Shown here in pieces: positions 46,099 to 57,082 of a stretch of 64,000 nt of DNA (its first letter is position 1; each line of letters opens with the position of its first letter). The notes under the pieces are model-generated. The model was not told the DNA's origin. It did no database searches and saw only the letters and a program-made list of their open reading frames with translations. Source of the DNA: an uncultured Sphingomonas sp. (GTDB lineage: Bacteria; Pseudomonadota; Alphaproteobacteria; Sphingomonadales; Sphingomonadaceae); assembly GCF_913774285.1 (NCBI RefSeq), contig NZ_CAJYHX010000028.1, forward strand, positions 1 to 64,000, given 5' to 3'. Position numbers and translations under genes: made by a program.

Positions 46099-46178
46099 CG
46101 TGCCCCTGCGAAAGCAGGGGCCCAGAGCCACACGCGATTCGCTCTCCTACCCTGGGCCCCTGCTTTCGCAGGGGCACG
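46099..46178. repeat. Inverted repeat, family D
   Basis: Perfect 27-base inverted arms (46099-46125, CGTGCCCCTGCGAAAGCAGG..., and 46152-46178) enclose a 26-base centre. Each arm contains CCCCTGC/GCAGGGG of its own. It lies between the GH13 and GT4 genes. Confidence 0.85.
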
Positions 46179-46200
46179 GCACCGGTTCGGGCATCGCCGC

Positions 46201-47196
46201 ATGAAGATCGCCATGCTCGCGCCGATCGCCTGGCGCACCCCGCCGCGGCATTACGGCCCGTGGGAGCTGGTGACGAGCCTGCTCACCGAAGCGCTGGTGG
46301 CGAAAGGTGTCGACGTCACCCTGTTCGCCACGCAGGACTCGGTCACCACCGCCCGCCTCGCCGGGGTGGTGCCGCGCGGCTACGAGGAAGATCCGGCGAT
46401 CGACGCGAAGGTGTGGGAATATGCCCACCAGTCGCACCTCTTCGCCCGCGCATCCGAGTTCGACCTGATCCACAACCAGGCCGATTTCCCCGCCCACGCC
46501 TATGCCCCGCTGATCGACACGCCGATGGTGACGACGATTCACGGCTTCTCCTCCGAGCGCATCCTGCCGATGTACAAGCCGTTCGAGGAGCGCGTGCACT
46601 ATGTCGCGATCTCGGATGCCGATCGGCACCCAGCACTGCGCTATGCCGCGACGATCCACCACGGCATCCGCCTCGACGAATTCGCCTTCAATGGAGCAGG
46701 CAGCGACGACCTGCTGTTCTTCGGCCGCATGCACCCGGACAAGGGCGCCGCCGAGGCGATCGCCGTCGCCCAAGCGACCGGCCGCCGGCTCAGCATCTAC
46801 GGCATCATCCAGGACCAGGGCTATTTCGAGCGCGCGGTGCAGCCGCACCTCGATGACCGCATCGTCTATCACGGCCCGGTGGGCGGCGAGGAACGCATCC
46901 GCGCCCTCGGCAGCGCCCGCGCCCTGCTGCACCTGATCAACTTCGATGAGCCATTCGGCCTCTCGGTGATCGAGGCGATGGCGTGCGGCACGCCGGTGAT
47001 CGCGGTCCGCCGCGGATCGATGCCCGAGTTGATCGACGACGGCGAAACCGGGCTGCTGGTCGCCTCGGCCGACGACGCGGTGGAAGCGGTCGACCGCGTC
47101 GGATTGATCGACCGCGCCGCGTGCCGCCACGCGATCGAGGCGCGCTTCTCGGTGGAGGCAATGGCCGATCGCTACATCGCGCTCTATCGCAAGATC

Positions 47197-47211
<15 letters not shown>
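46201..47211 (+). CDS. Glycosyltransferase family 4
   Basis: This 336-residue GT-B enzyme has no membrane segment. N-terminal domain: MKIAMLAPIAWRTPPRHYGPWE with a donor-facing Gly-rich turn; VTTIHGF as the acceptor-side loop. C-terminal donor domain: FFGRMHPDKGAAEAIAVAQ and EPFGLSVIEAMACGTPVIAV, the E-x7-E nucleotide-sugar motif. Retaining transfer from UDP-, GDP- or ADP-sugars is expected. The acceptor is unknown, but the neighbours (GH130 and GH13) point to an oligosaccharide or compatible-solute pathway rather than a capsule. Its last 15 bases overlap the convergent AraC-type gene. Confidence 0.88.
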
Positions 47212-49369
<2,158 letters not shown>

Positions 49370-49371
49370 CC

Positions 49372-50382
49372 ATGACGACGCTGCCCATCCGTAAAATCGG
49401 CCCCTTCACCGTCTCGGCGATCGGGCTTGGCTGCATGAATCTCAGCCACGCCTATCTGCCACGCCCCGACGCGGCCGATGCCGAGCGGCTGCTGCTACAT
49501 GCGCTGGATGCGGGCGTAACCTTCCTAGACACCGCCGCGCTCTACGGCTTCGGTGCCAACGAGGAACTGCTGGGCCGCACGGTGATGCACCGCCGCGCCG
49601 ACTTCACGCTGGCGAGCAAGTGCGTGCTCGGCGGATCGGACGGCAAGCGCGGGATCGACGGCAGCCCGGAAGCGATCACCCGCACGCTGGAGGACTCCCT
49701 CCGCCGGCTGAACACCGATCATATCGACCTCTATTACATGCACCGCCTCGACCCGAACGTGCCGGTGGAGGAATCGGTCGGCGCCCTCGCCCGCGCGGTG
49801 GAGGCGGGCAAGATCGGCGCGATCGGCCTCTCCGAAATGTCGGCGACGACGCTCCGACGGGCGCATGCCGTGCATCCAATCGCGGCGATGCAGACCGAAT
49901 ATTCGCCCTGGACGCGCAACCCGGAGATCGCGGTGCTCGATGCCTGCGCCGAGCTCGGCACCGGCTTCGTCGCCTTCTCGCCGGTCGCCCGCGGGCTGCT
50001 CGCGGGCGGGGTCGGCGCCGAGGGCGTGCCGGAGGGCGACCTGCGCTGCGGCATGCCGCGCTTCCAGGGCGACAATCTCACCCGCAACCTCGACATGGCC
50101 GCGCGCTTCCGCACCATCGCCGCGGCGGCAGGATGCTCGATGGCACAATTGTGCATGGCGTGGGTGCTGTCGCGGCGCGACTTTATCGTACCGATTCCCG
50201 GCACCACCCGGATCGACCATCTCGACGACCTGCTCGGCACCTTCGCGCATCCGGTGGCGCCCGAGCTTCTCGCCCGGGTCGACGCGCTCTTCCCGCCCGA
50301 TGCCGCCGCCGGCCCGCGCTATGCGCAAGAGGCGCAGGCGCAGGTCGACACCGAAGTCTGGCCGGACGAGCAACTGGCCTGA
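49372..50382 (+). CDS. Aldo/keto reductase
   Basis: This 336-residue NADPH-dependent (alpha/beta)8 barrel oxidoreductase has the catalytic tetrad regions visible: FLDTAALYGFGANEELLG (Asp and Tyr), LASKCVLGGS (Lys), and YYMHRLDPNVPVEESV (His). The C-terminal PIPGTTRIDHLDDLL is the coenzyme-binding loop of the AKR family. Substrate unknown; with pobA upstream and vanA beyond, an aromatic aldehyde such as vanillin is a fair guess, but gene order alone does not prove it. It begins 2 bases after pobA and is convergent with the GntR regulator. Confidence 0.9.
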   Translation: MTTLPIRKIGPFTVSAIGLGCMNLSHAYLPRPDAADAERLLLHALDAGVTFLDTAALYGFGANEELLGRTVMHRRADFTLASKCVLGGSDGKRGIDGSPEAITRTLEDSLRRLNTDHIDLYYMHRLDPNVPVEESVGALARAVEAGKIGAIGLSEMSATTLRRAHAVHPIAAMQTEYSPWTRNPEIAVLDACAELGTGFVAFSPVARGLLAGGVGAEGVPEGDLRCGMPRFQGDNLTRNLDMAARFRTIAAAAGCSMAQLCMAWVLSRRDFIVPIPGTTRIDHLDDLLGTFAHPVAPELLARVDALFPPDAAAGPRYAQEAQAQVDTEVWPDEQLA

Positions 50383-50389
50383 GCCGGTT

Positions 50390-51079
50390 CTACTCCGCCA
50401 GCATGCGGAACGCCCGGCGGTTGGCGACCGCCACCGCCGCGTGCCCGCGCATCAGCCGCTCGGCGCGATCGGCGTCACCGGTGCGGATCGCCTCGAACAC
50501 GGCGCGATGCTCGTGATGCGCCGCCAGCAGATGGCGGTATTCGCCCTCAAGGTCGTCCCAGTCCAGCGCCAGCGCCGCCGCCGAGGCAAAGGGCAGATGG
50601 TTGTTGCGGCCGAGCGCCAGCGCGATCGAGGGGTTGCCGCTCGCCGCGATTAGCAGGTCGTGAAAGGAGAGGTTGTAGCGGTAGAAGCCGTCGAGATCGC
50701 CATCGGCGAGGTGACCCTTGGCGAACAGCGCATCGCCTTCCGCCAGGATGGCGTCCAGCTGCGCCGCTTCCGCCTCGCCCAGCCCGCGCTCCGCGACCCG
50801 GCGCGCCGCCAGCCCTTCGAGCACGCCGCGCACCTCGATCGCCCCGGTGATCGCGGCCGCGTTCACCGCGCGCGGGGTATAGCCGCGCGCGCCGAGCTTC
50901 TCGACCAGCCCCTCATGCTCCAGCGCGCGCAGCGCCGTGCGCACGGGCATGCGCGATACGCCCAGCGCCGCGGCGGTAGGGATCTCGGCGATCCGTGCGC
51001 CCGGCTTGATCGTGCCGTCGGCGATCATACGGCGGAGCGCGACCAGCACCTGCTGGCCCGGCTTGGCAGGCTTGTCCAT
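50390..51079 (-). CDS. vanR: GntR/FCD-family regulator (VanR-like)
   Basis: This 229-residue regulator has an N-terminal winged HTH (about 5-75; GVSRMPVRTALRALEHEGLVE is the GntR recognition part) and a C-terminal all-helical FCD effector domain (about 85-215; YRYNLSFHDLLIAASGN with metal-binding His). It is encoded downstream of vanA on the same strand, 41 bases apart, so it is likely in the same transcript. A perfect ATTGGATCCAAT operator lies in front of vanA. In Caulobacter the VanR protein of this family represses vanAB through exactly this palindrome and is released by vanillate, so the name is well supported by context. Confidence 0.85.
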   Translation of the reverse strand: MDKPAKPGQQVLVALRRMIADGTIKPGARIAEIPTAAALGVSRMPVRTALRALEHEGLVEKLGARGYTPRAVNAAAITGAIEVRGVLEGLAARRVAERGLGEAEAAQLDAILAEGDALFAKGHLADGDLDGFYRYNLSFHDLLIAASGNPSIALALGRNNHLPFASAAALALDWDDLEGEYRHLLAAHHEHRAVFEAIRTGDADRAERLMRGHAAVAVANRRAFRMLAE

Positions 51080-51120
51080 CGCCCGTGCTTAAAGCATCGG
51101 CACGGCGGCACGCCAAGGGG

Positions 51121-52206
51121 TCAGGCCGCGGCGTCGACCGGTGCTGCCTGCTCGGCGGCGATTGCCCGCTCGATCATCAGCCGCGAGCGCACCCCGCCCG
51201 CATCGATGTTGAGCTTCATCAGCCGCCGATCGGGATAGCGCAGCAGATTGGCCTGCTGGCGTTCGAGCATCTCGAGGTCCTCGCCGAAGATCTTGCCCTG
51301 GCCCGCGCGGATCGTGTCGGTCAGCGCGCTGTCCGCCACCGCGAAGCGTCGCGCCATGCCCCAGAAATAATGGTGCGAGGTCTCGGTCTCGGGGGTGATG
51401 AAGTCGACGACGATGCTCGCCGCCTTCCAGCGATCCTCGGCATGATAGCCGCCCTTGCCGGCGAGCGCGACGCCGACTTCGATCAGGATATGACTCGGCA
51501 GGGTGAAGCGGCAGATCTGCCAGCGATCGACCGGCTGGTCATCGGGTAGACCGGCGCCGCGCAGCGCCATCTTCCAGAAAGGCGGCGCCTCGATCCCGTC
51601 CATGAAGCGGCGGGTGACCACCTGCTCGCCCTCGATCAGCGTCTCGACCGGCGCCTCGTCGATCTCCTTCTGGCCGATGCTGGTGCTGTGGACATAGGTT
51701 TCGTGGGTGAGATCCATCAGATTGTCGACCATCAGCCGATAGTCGCAGGCGATATGGTAATAGCCGCCGCCATAGGCCCAGTCCGGGCTCTCGGCCCAGG
51801 CGAGGTGGTGAAGCTTGCTCGGATCTGCGGTCTCCGCCTCCCCGGGCCATACCCAGAGAAAGCCGTAGCGCTCGATAACCGCGAAGCGGCGGATGCCGGC
51901 GAATTTCTCAACTCGCTGGCCGGGCATCGCCGTGGCGCGCCCGGCGCAGCCCATCACCAGCCCGTGATAGCCGCACACCAGCTCACCATCCCGCACGAAG
52001 CCCAGGGAGAGCGGCGCACCGCGGTGCGGGCAGAAATCCTCGAGCGCGACGACCGCTCCCTCCGCGCCGCGAAAGAATACCATGGGTATCCCGCAAATGG
52101 TGCGACCGAGCGGGCGGTCGGCGAGTTCGTCGGCTGCGGCCGCGACATACCAGGTGTGGAGCGGCCAGGGCGGCGCGGCGTCCTGGGTTGGGGCGGGTCG
52201 ACTCAT
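51121..52206 (-). CDS. vanA: Vanillate O-demethylase oxygenase subunit
   Basis: This 361-residue Rieske non-haem iron oxygenase removes the methyl group of vanillate (or a related methoxyaromatic acid) to give protocatechuate and formaldehyde. The Rieske centre is C59-x-H61 and C78-x-x-H81 (FCPHRGAPLSLG, LVCGYHGL). The catalytic iron site is in NLMDLTHETYVHSTS (Asp and two His). Length matches VanA. The start at 52206 has AGGAGAGGAAA upstream. It needs an electron-transfer partner (VanB), which is not adjacent. It is under a VanR operator and lies upstream of vanR. Confidence 0.92.
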   Translation of the reverse strand: MSRPAPTQDAAPPWPLHTWYVAAAADELADRPLGRTICGIPMVFFRGAEGAVVALEDFCPHRGAPLSLGFVRDGELVCGYHGLVMGCAGRATAMPGQRVEKFAGIRRFAVIERYGFLWVWPGEAETADPSKLHHLAWAESPDWAYGGGYYHIACDYRLMVDNLMDLTHETYVHSTSIGQKEIDEAPVETLIEGEQVVTRRFMDGIEAPPFWKMALRGAGLPDDQPVDRWQICRFTLPSHILIEVGVALAGKGGYHAEDRWKAASIVVDFITPETETSHHYFWGMARRFAVADSALTDTIRAGQGKIFGEDLEMLERQQANLLRYPDRRLMKLNIDAGGVRSRLMIERAIAAEQAAPVDAAA

Positions 52207-52232
52207 TTTCCTCTCCTCGCGTCGAGCACGAT

Positions 52233-52244
52233 ATTGGATCCAAT
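52233..52244. promoter_or_regulatory. VanR operator
   Basis: ATTGGATCCAAT is a perfect 12-base palindrome 27 bases upstream of the vanA start. This exact sequence is the known VanR-binding operator of the Caulobacter van promoter. One copy is visible here. Confidence 0.8.
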
Positions 52245-52862
52245 AGGCCCTGCGCAGCGCGGTTTGTCAATGCGGCGGGCGTAGCGGGGCGGCGCAGGTA
52301 GGAAGGCCACGGTGCGCAAACCGCCCCGCGTGCGCTCCGATGACTCACGAGGCCGGCACGAAACGAGCGTTAGACGAACATGAAGCGCCGCGAACTCTTC
52401 GACGACAAGGGCGTGTCGGTGCGGCGAATCTTCGACACCGGCGCGAACAACTGCCGGGCATGCGCGCGTTTACTGCTGGCGCAACTATGATGCGATGCGG
52501 CATCGTCTCCACCACGCCACCGCGGTAGGACAGGTGATGGTGCGCGAGCGAAACGGAACCGCGGCGACGCCCAACAACTACTCCACCGTCGCCACCGATT
52601 GCCGCAAATTCGGCTTCGCCGGCTGTTTTTGCATTGACCAACGGCGAAACGGGGTCCAACGAATATCACCAAATAATGTTGCAATGTGAATGCACAGCAC
52701 TTGCGACGGCGTTTAGGTGTCGTTTGATCGGCCGCGGGGCACGGCCTGGTCGGTGCCTGCGAGGCGCGGCTAGGGGTTTGTTAACCATGTTCCACCACGA
52801 TCGATGCGACGCCCCGGGGTTCATCCCGGCTTTGGTTTGTTGACTGCTAAAGGAAAACCCTT
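52245..52862. other. Region without a confident gene
   Basis: These 618 bases separate vanA from the aldolase gene. Short open frames occur on the plus strand: one from an ATG at 52380 for 36 codons (MKRRELFDDKGVSVRRIF...) and a second, in another frame, through about 52460-52690 with coding-like composition (VYCWRNYDAMRHRLHH). They could be remnants of one degraded gene. TTAACCAT, a CtrA half-site-like octamer, lies at 52781-52788 just before the aldolase gene. Confidence 0.4.
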
Positions 52863-53666
52863 GTGACTCCGAATGAGCGTAAGATGCTTGATTGCCTCAA
52901 GAAGGGGCGCGACCATTACGGTGTCGTCGCCGTGAAGGCAGAATTCGAAGCGGAGGGCACGCGACCGGACGAGTTCATCCGGCTCCTCGAACTCGCGCAG
53001 CGCGCGGACCTCAAGGTTGCGCTGAAGATCGGCGGTTGCGAAGCGGTTTCCGACCTACTGTCGACCAAGATCTACGGCATCGACTATGTCATCGCGCCGA
53101 TGGTCGAGACGCGTTACGCGCTGTCCAAGTTCATCGACGCGAAGAACAAGACCCACGGGCCGAATGAGGAGCGTACCGAGTTCCTGTTCAACCTGGAAAC
53201 CCAGACCACGCTCGACAATCTCGACGACATCGTGCCGCTGGCAAAGGGCAATGTCGACGGCATCGTGTTCGGCCGGGTCGACTTCACCCTGTCGCGCGGC
53301 ATGGCCCGCACCGCGGTGAACGAGCAGAGCATCACCGAGGCGGTGCTTCGCGTCGCTCAGGCCTGCGTCAACAACGACCTGGAGCTGGTCGTCGGCGGTT
53401 CGGTGTCGATGGACGCGATCGACGCGCTGCGCGAGTTCCGCGCGGTTCGCCTCGACCGGTTCGAGACCCGCAAGGTGATCTTCGACGGTGAAGCCGCGAC
53501 CAGCAAGTCGCTCGCCGACGGCATCGCCAACGCAGTCGAGTTCGAGCTGCTCTGGCTCAAGAACAAGCGCGACTATTACAGCAAGATCGCCGCGGAAGAC
53601 GCGTCGCGTATCGAAATGATGGAGCGCCGCATCGCGGTCACCGCGGACACCGCCGCCGCCGCCTGA
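52863..53666 (+). CDS. HpcH/HpaI-type aldolase / citrate-lyase-like protein
   Basis: This 267-residue TIM-barrel protein resembles the metal-dependent class II aldolases of the HpcH/HpaI and citrate-lyase beta group, which join or split pyruvate-type 2-oxo acids and aldehydes. Visible elements are YVIAPMVETRYALSKF, LFNLETQTTLDNLDDI (Glu), VDGIVFGRVDFTLS (Asp) and LVVGGSVSMDAIDAL. The start is GTG at 52863 with AAAGGAAA upstream. It ends at a strong terminator and faces the polysaccharide operon; a role in making an acidic keto-sugar for that polymer is a hypothesis from position only. Confidence 0.75.
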   Translation: MTPNERKMLDCLKKGRDHYGVVAVKAEFEAEGTRPDEFIRLLELAQRADLKVALKIGGCEAVSDLLSTKIYGIDYVIAPMVETRYALSKFIDAKNKTHGPNEERTEFLFNLETQTTLDNLDDIVPLAKGNVDGIVFGRVDFTLSRGMARTAVNEQSITEAVLRVAQACVNNDLELVVGGSVSMDAIDALREFRAVRLDRFETRKVIFDGEAATSKSLADGIANAVEFELLWLKNKRDYYSKIAAEDASRIEMMERRIAVTADTAAAA

Positions 53667-53709
53667 TACGGCCTGGCCCGCCGACGACGGCGGGCAGGAC
53701 CCCAAAAGA

Positions 53710-53748
53710 AAGGCCGCAACCTCCCGTGCGAGGTTGCGGCCTTACTTT
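53710..53748. terminator. Strong terminator between aldolase and polysaccharide operon
   Basis: A perfect 14-bp stem (53710-53723 with 53730-53743) has a 6-base loop (CCGTGC) and is followed by TACTTTT. It is placed between two convergent transcripts and may serve both directions; CCCAAAAGAAA on the other side provides the complementary U tract. Confidence 0.85.
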
Positions 53749-53789
53749 TGTCGGTCGCAGGGCGGCCGCGCGACGGCGCCCGCGCCAGC

Positions 53790-55427
53790 TCAGCGCGTTG
53801 CTCGCTGCACCACACGGAAATCGACGATCGTCACGATGCGGCCGCCGGTCTCGCCGGGCTTCGGCACGAACCGCGCCACGGTCTTGCCGCGTGCGACATA
53901 GTCGCGATAGGCGGCATATTCCTCGGGGAAGGCGCTGCGTTCGGCCTTGTAGCGCTCATATTGGGTGAGGATGGCGAAGTCGGCACGGCACGTGTCACGC
54001 TTCGCTGCAGCCACGGTGCCATAGTCGACATTGGCGCGCGTTCCCCGCGCCTGATCGATCGAGGCATAGCCGATCTTGCCGTGCAGCTTCGCCGCCGCGT
54101 CGACACAGCCGACCTCCGCCATCGGGAACAGGAAGTGCCAAGGCTGCGGCAACAGGTCAAAGGCGAAATGCTCGACCAGCACCGTACTGCCTGGAGGAAC
54201 GTGCGCCACCGCCCAAGCCGAGGCGAGCTGGCGCGTGTCGTGCATCCGCTCGCGCGCCTGTGCCAGCGAAGTCAGAATCAGCGGTAGGGCCAGCGCGGCG
54301 CCGGCCAGCGCGGCCGCTGCGCCGCGCCAGCGCTCGCCGACGCGAAAGATGACGCCGCGCAGCCCTAATGCGATCAGGATTGCGCAGAGCGGCAGGATCG
54401 GCATCGCCCAGCGATCCCACACCATGGTCTGGGTACAAAGCACGACGAAGAAGCTGGCCAGCAGCGGCAACACCAGCACCGCGATCCGCGGCCGCCGCGC
54501 GGCAATGGCGAGGCCAGGGACCAGCAGCACCAGCCCCGCAGCACCCAGCCCCGTGAACAGCGGGCCGGTCAGATACCATCGTGCATTGAACCAGAGCGTC
54601 CCGCCGGTGGATCCCAAGTGGCGAATTTGACTCTCGCCCGTAAGGTTGCGCACCACGGTCGCGTGGTCGAGCAGCAGATAGGGGGAAAGGAGCGCGCAGA
54701 AGCAGAGACCCAACAGCCCGGTGACGACCATCCGGGCAAGACACGCGCGCACCGAATTGTCACCCGAACGACGGGACAGCCAGATCCCCCCGGCAATGGG
54801 AAGAAAGCTCAGCGCGAACGGCCATTTGGTGGTGATCGCGCAGCCCAGCCAGAACGCCGCCAGCACATGGTCGCGCCACCGCCCGCGCTCGGCGATATCC
54901 AATGCCGCCAGCATCGCCAGCAGCATGAAAAAACAGGCCATCATGTCCGAGCGGATGATCTGCGAATAGGTGATGTGGACCGGGCTGAGCGTGAGCACTC
55001 CCGCTGCGACTAGGGCTACCTCTAGGCCTGCCAGCCGCTTGGCGAGGCGATAGGCCAACACGATCGTGCCGAGCCCGAAGGCGGTCATCGCCAGTCTTCC
55101 CGGCAGGATGATCCAGCTCGGATCGGCATAGACCGCCGTCCCGAACGCTTCGAGCGAGGCGAAGCGGCCGCAGATCCAGCCGCCCAAGCCCACCAGCACG
55201 TTGACGACCGCGAGGACATACATCGTCGTGGTCGCCGGATGGCCGAACCAACCGGGATTGAGCGTGTGCCCGCGCAGCATGCGGATCGCGCCCAATTCGA
55301 ACATCAGCTCGTCGGGATCGTTGAGCGCGGGCAGGCCGAATCCGATCGACGAAAGCCGCAGCCACAGCCCGACGATCAGCAGGATGGCCAGCACCCAGCT
55401 CGGCTTCCACCGCCAGGCTATGCTCAC
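53790..55427 (-). CDS. GT39-type (PMT/ArnT-like) membrane glycosyltransferase
   Basis: This 545-residue GT-C fold protein has about 11 membrane segments. The first periplasmic loop has the catalytic acidic pair in GLPALNDPDELMFELG, the hallmark of the PMT/ArnT family, which uses polyprenyl-phosphate-linked sugars and transfers them outside the inner membrane. IRSDMMACFFMLLAMLAAL and WPFALSFLPIAGGIWL are among the later segments; the soluble C-terminal part (about 430-545) lies in the periplasm. It is the last gene of the polysaccharide operon and overlaps the previous gene by 4 bases. The acceptor is unknown. Confidence 0.85.
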   Translation of the reverse strand: MSIAWRWKPSWVLAILLIVGLWLRLSSIGFGLPALNDPDELMFELGAIRMLRGHTLNPGWFGHPATTTMYVLAVVNVLVGLGGWICGRFASLEAFGTAVYADPSWIILPGRLAMTAFGLGTIVLAYRLAKRLAGLEVALVAAGVLTLSPVHITYSQIIRSDMMACFFMLLAMLAALDIAERGRWRDHVLAAFWLGCAITTKWPFALSFLPIAGGIWLSRRSGDNSVRACLARMVVTGLLGLCFCALLSPYLLLDHATVVRNLTGESQIRHLGSTGGTLWFNARWYLTGPLFTGLGAAGLVLLVPGLAIAARRPRIAVLVLPLLASFFVVLCTQTMVWDRWAMPILPLCAILIALGLRGVIFRVGERWRGAAAALAGAALALPLILTSLAQARERMHDTRQLASAWAVAHVPPGSTVLVEHFAFDLLPQPWHFLFPMAEVGCVDAAAKLHGKIGYASIDQARGTRANVDYGTVAAAKRDTCRADFAILTQYERYKAERSAFPEEYAAYRDYVARGKTVARFVPKPGETGGRIVTIVDFRVVQRATR

Positions 55428-57082
55428 GCGCCCTCAATCAGGATGTCGGCACTCCGCGCCTGCGCCGCCGATCGGTTGCCGATCCGCACCCGCCCGTCCG
55501 CGCCGCCGCCGATCGCGGCATCGTCGATGCCGGTCGTGTCGATGCGAAGGCGGCGGCTGTCGGTATCGAGCTGCACCCCGGTCGCGTAGGCGGGGGCGTT
55601 ACAGCAGAGCAGCAGCGATACCGATCCGCGGCTACACTGGCGCAGCGACGCTGCCGGCCCGCCCATGTCGCGCGATGCGCCGACCCAGACTTGCACTGCG
55701 AAGCCCCGGCAGCGCTCGAGCTGGACCGGCGCGACATGCTCTAGGACCTTGAGGCCGGTCACCTGCACGCCGGCGCTGTCGCGGGCGAGAAGGCCCGCTG
55801 CGCTGCCACCGCTGCGGCTGTTGGTGCCGCCGACCATCTGCCCGCCATGGATGCTCAGCGCACCGCGCTGCGCAACGCACTGGATCGCGGCCTTGGCGGA
55901 CGGTGCCGCGGCGATATAGGGATCGAGGATGTCGATGAGCGCCTGCGGGCTGGTATCGCGAATATCGATGCCGATCGCGCCGCACTGGTCGATCACCGGC
56001 ATGTGCAGGTGCAAATTGACGTGACCGTCGCGCGCGCGCCCGCCGATCGCGGCGGTTCTGCCGTCGACGCGGATACCCGTTGCAGGTCCCGCCGTCTCAA
56101 AATTGGTGATGAAGCTGTCGGCGAAGGCACCTTCGAGGAGCAGGCCGACATTGTCGCCCAGCGCAGGATCGCCGCCAATGGTAGCGTTGCAATCGGTGAG
56201 GAACAGCGAGGCATTGCCACCCGCCAGTCCGATCGCCTGCGTGCCGTCGAGGAAGAAGCCGCGCCACGGCGCACCGCGCCTCGTACCCGGGATCGAGCGG
56301 AACGCGACGCAGTTGATCATCTGCGACCGCACCAGCCCCCGCGCGACGAAGCCGATACCGTGTTCGGCGGCGCTGAGCTCCTCGAAGCGGGCGTACAGCA
56401 GGAACTGCGCCCGCATCCCGGCGGGCGGGTACGCGGAGTCGCCAGCCACGGGCGCGGACCGGCAGAGCGCGATGCCCGTCACCACGATGTTCTGCGGATA
56501 GTCGTTGACCGTTCCAGGTCGCGTAGCGGGTCCGACGCGCAGCACGTCGGCCGTGCCGTTGGTCACCACTAGCCGGGTGCCGGTCCCCGCCGTTGTGCCG
56601 CGAAAGCCCATGCCCGAAACGCGCACAAACGGCCGCTCGATGACCCAGGTGTCGGACAGGAAATAGTCGGCGGGCAGCAGATGCAATATCGGGTGCGCTG
56701 CAAGGCAGGCGGTCAGCGCGGGCAGACTGTCGACGGCGCCGTTACCGGGCGCGGCGCCCCACCATTCTGGATGCGCATGTGGCGTTCGGCCGTGGTTGAG
56801 GTCGACACGCCCCGCGCCGGTGAACACCCGCGCGACCGGCGCCGCGAATTCGCCGAGGATGCGCAGCGTCGCCCCTGCCGCGATGTCGAGGACCGCACCG
56901 GGCTGCAGCTGGAGGTCGCCATCGATGGTTTGGTCGGCGGCAATGCGATGGATGCCGGCGGGAAGGATACGCGGCGCCTGAGCCGCGGCTACCGCCGCGG
57001 GTGTCGCCTGCGCGGCGACGAGGCCGCCCATCGCGAGGGCAGGTAGAGGGAGCACGCCTCGGCGGGAAAGGCCTTCGGTCAC
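55424..57082 (-). CDS. Tat-exported right-handed beta-helix protein
   Basis: The 552-residue product has an N-terminal twin-arginine signal (MTEGLSRRGVLPLPALAMGG, motif SRRGVLP) and then a long repeat-like beta-rich region, with short turns of GxxLxxxxG type, resembling the pectate-lyase/parallel beta-helix family (for example VTGIALCRSAPVAGDS and ALIDILDPYIAAAPSA). Enzymes with this fold in exopolysaccharide loci include lyases, depolymerases and C5-epimerases that modify the polymer in the periplasm. No catalytic motif can be fixed from sequence alone. It overlaps neighbours by 4 bases on both sides, so it is part of the operon. Confidence 0.75.
   Translation of the reverse strand: MTEGLSRRGVLPLPALAMGGLVAAQATPAAVAAAQAPRILPAGIHRIAADQTIDGDLQLQPGAVLDIAAGATLRILGEFAAPVARVFTGAGRVDLNHGRTPHAHPEWWGAAPGNGAVDSLPALTACLAAHPILHLLPADYFLSDTWVIERPFVRVSGMGFRGTTAGTGTRLVVTNGTADVLRVGPATRPGTVNDYPQNIVVTGIALCRSAPVAGDSAYPPAGMRAQFLLYARFEELSAAEHGIGFVARGLVRSQMINCVAFRSIPGTRRGAPWRGFFLDGTQAIGLAGGNASLFLTDCNATIGGDPALGDNVGLLLEGAFADSFITNFETAGPATGIRVDGRTAAIGGRARDGHVNLHLHMPVIDQCGAIGIDIRDTSPQALIDILDPYIAAAPSAKAAIQCVAQRGALSIHGGQMVGGTNSRSGGSAAGLLARDSAGVQVTGLKVLEHVAPVQLERCRGFAVQVWVGASRDMGGPAASLRQCSRGSVSLLLCCNAPAYATGVQLDTDSRRLRIDTTGIDDAAIGGGADGRVRIGNRSAAQARSADILIEGA

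Noticed and set aside
52345..52659. 104-codon minus-strand frame
   Set aside because: No ribosome site, biased Arg/Ser composition, no recognisable family; overlaps equally open frames on the other strand.
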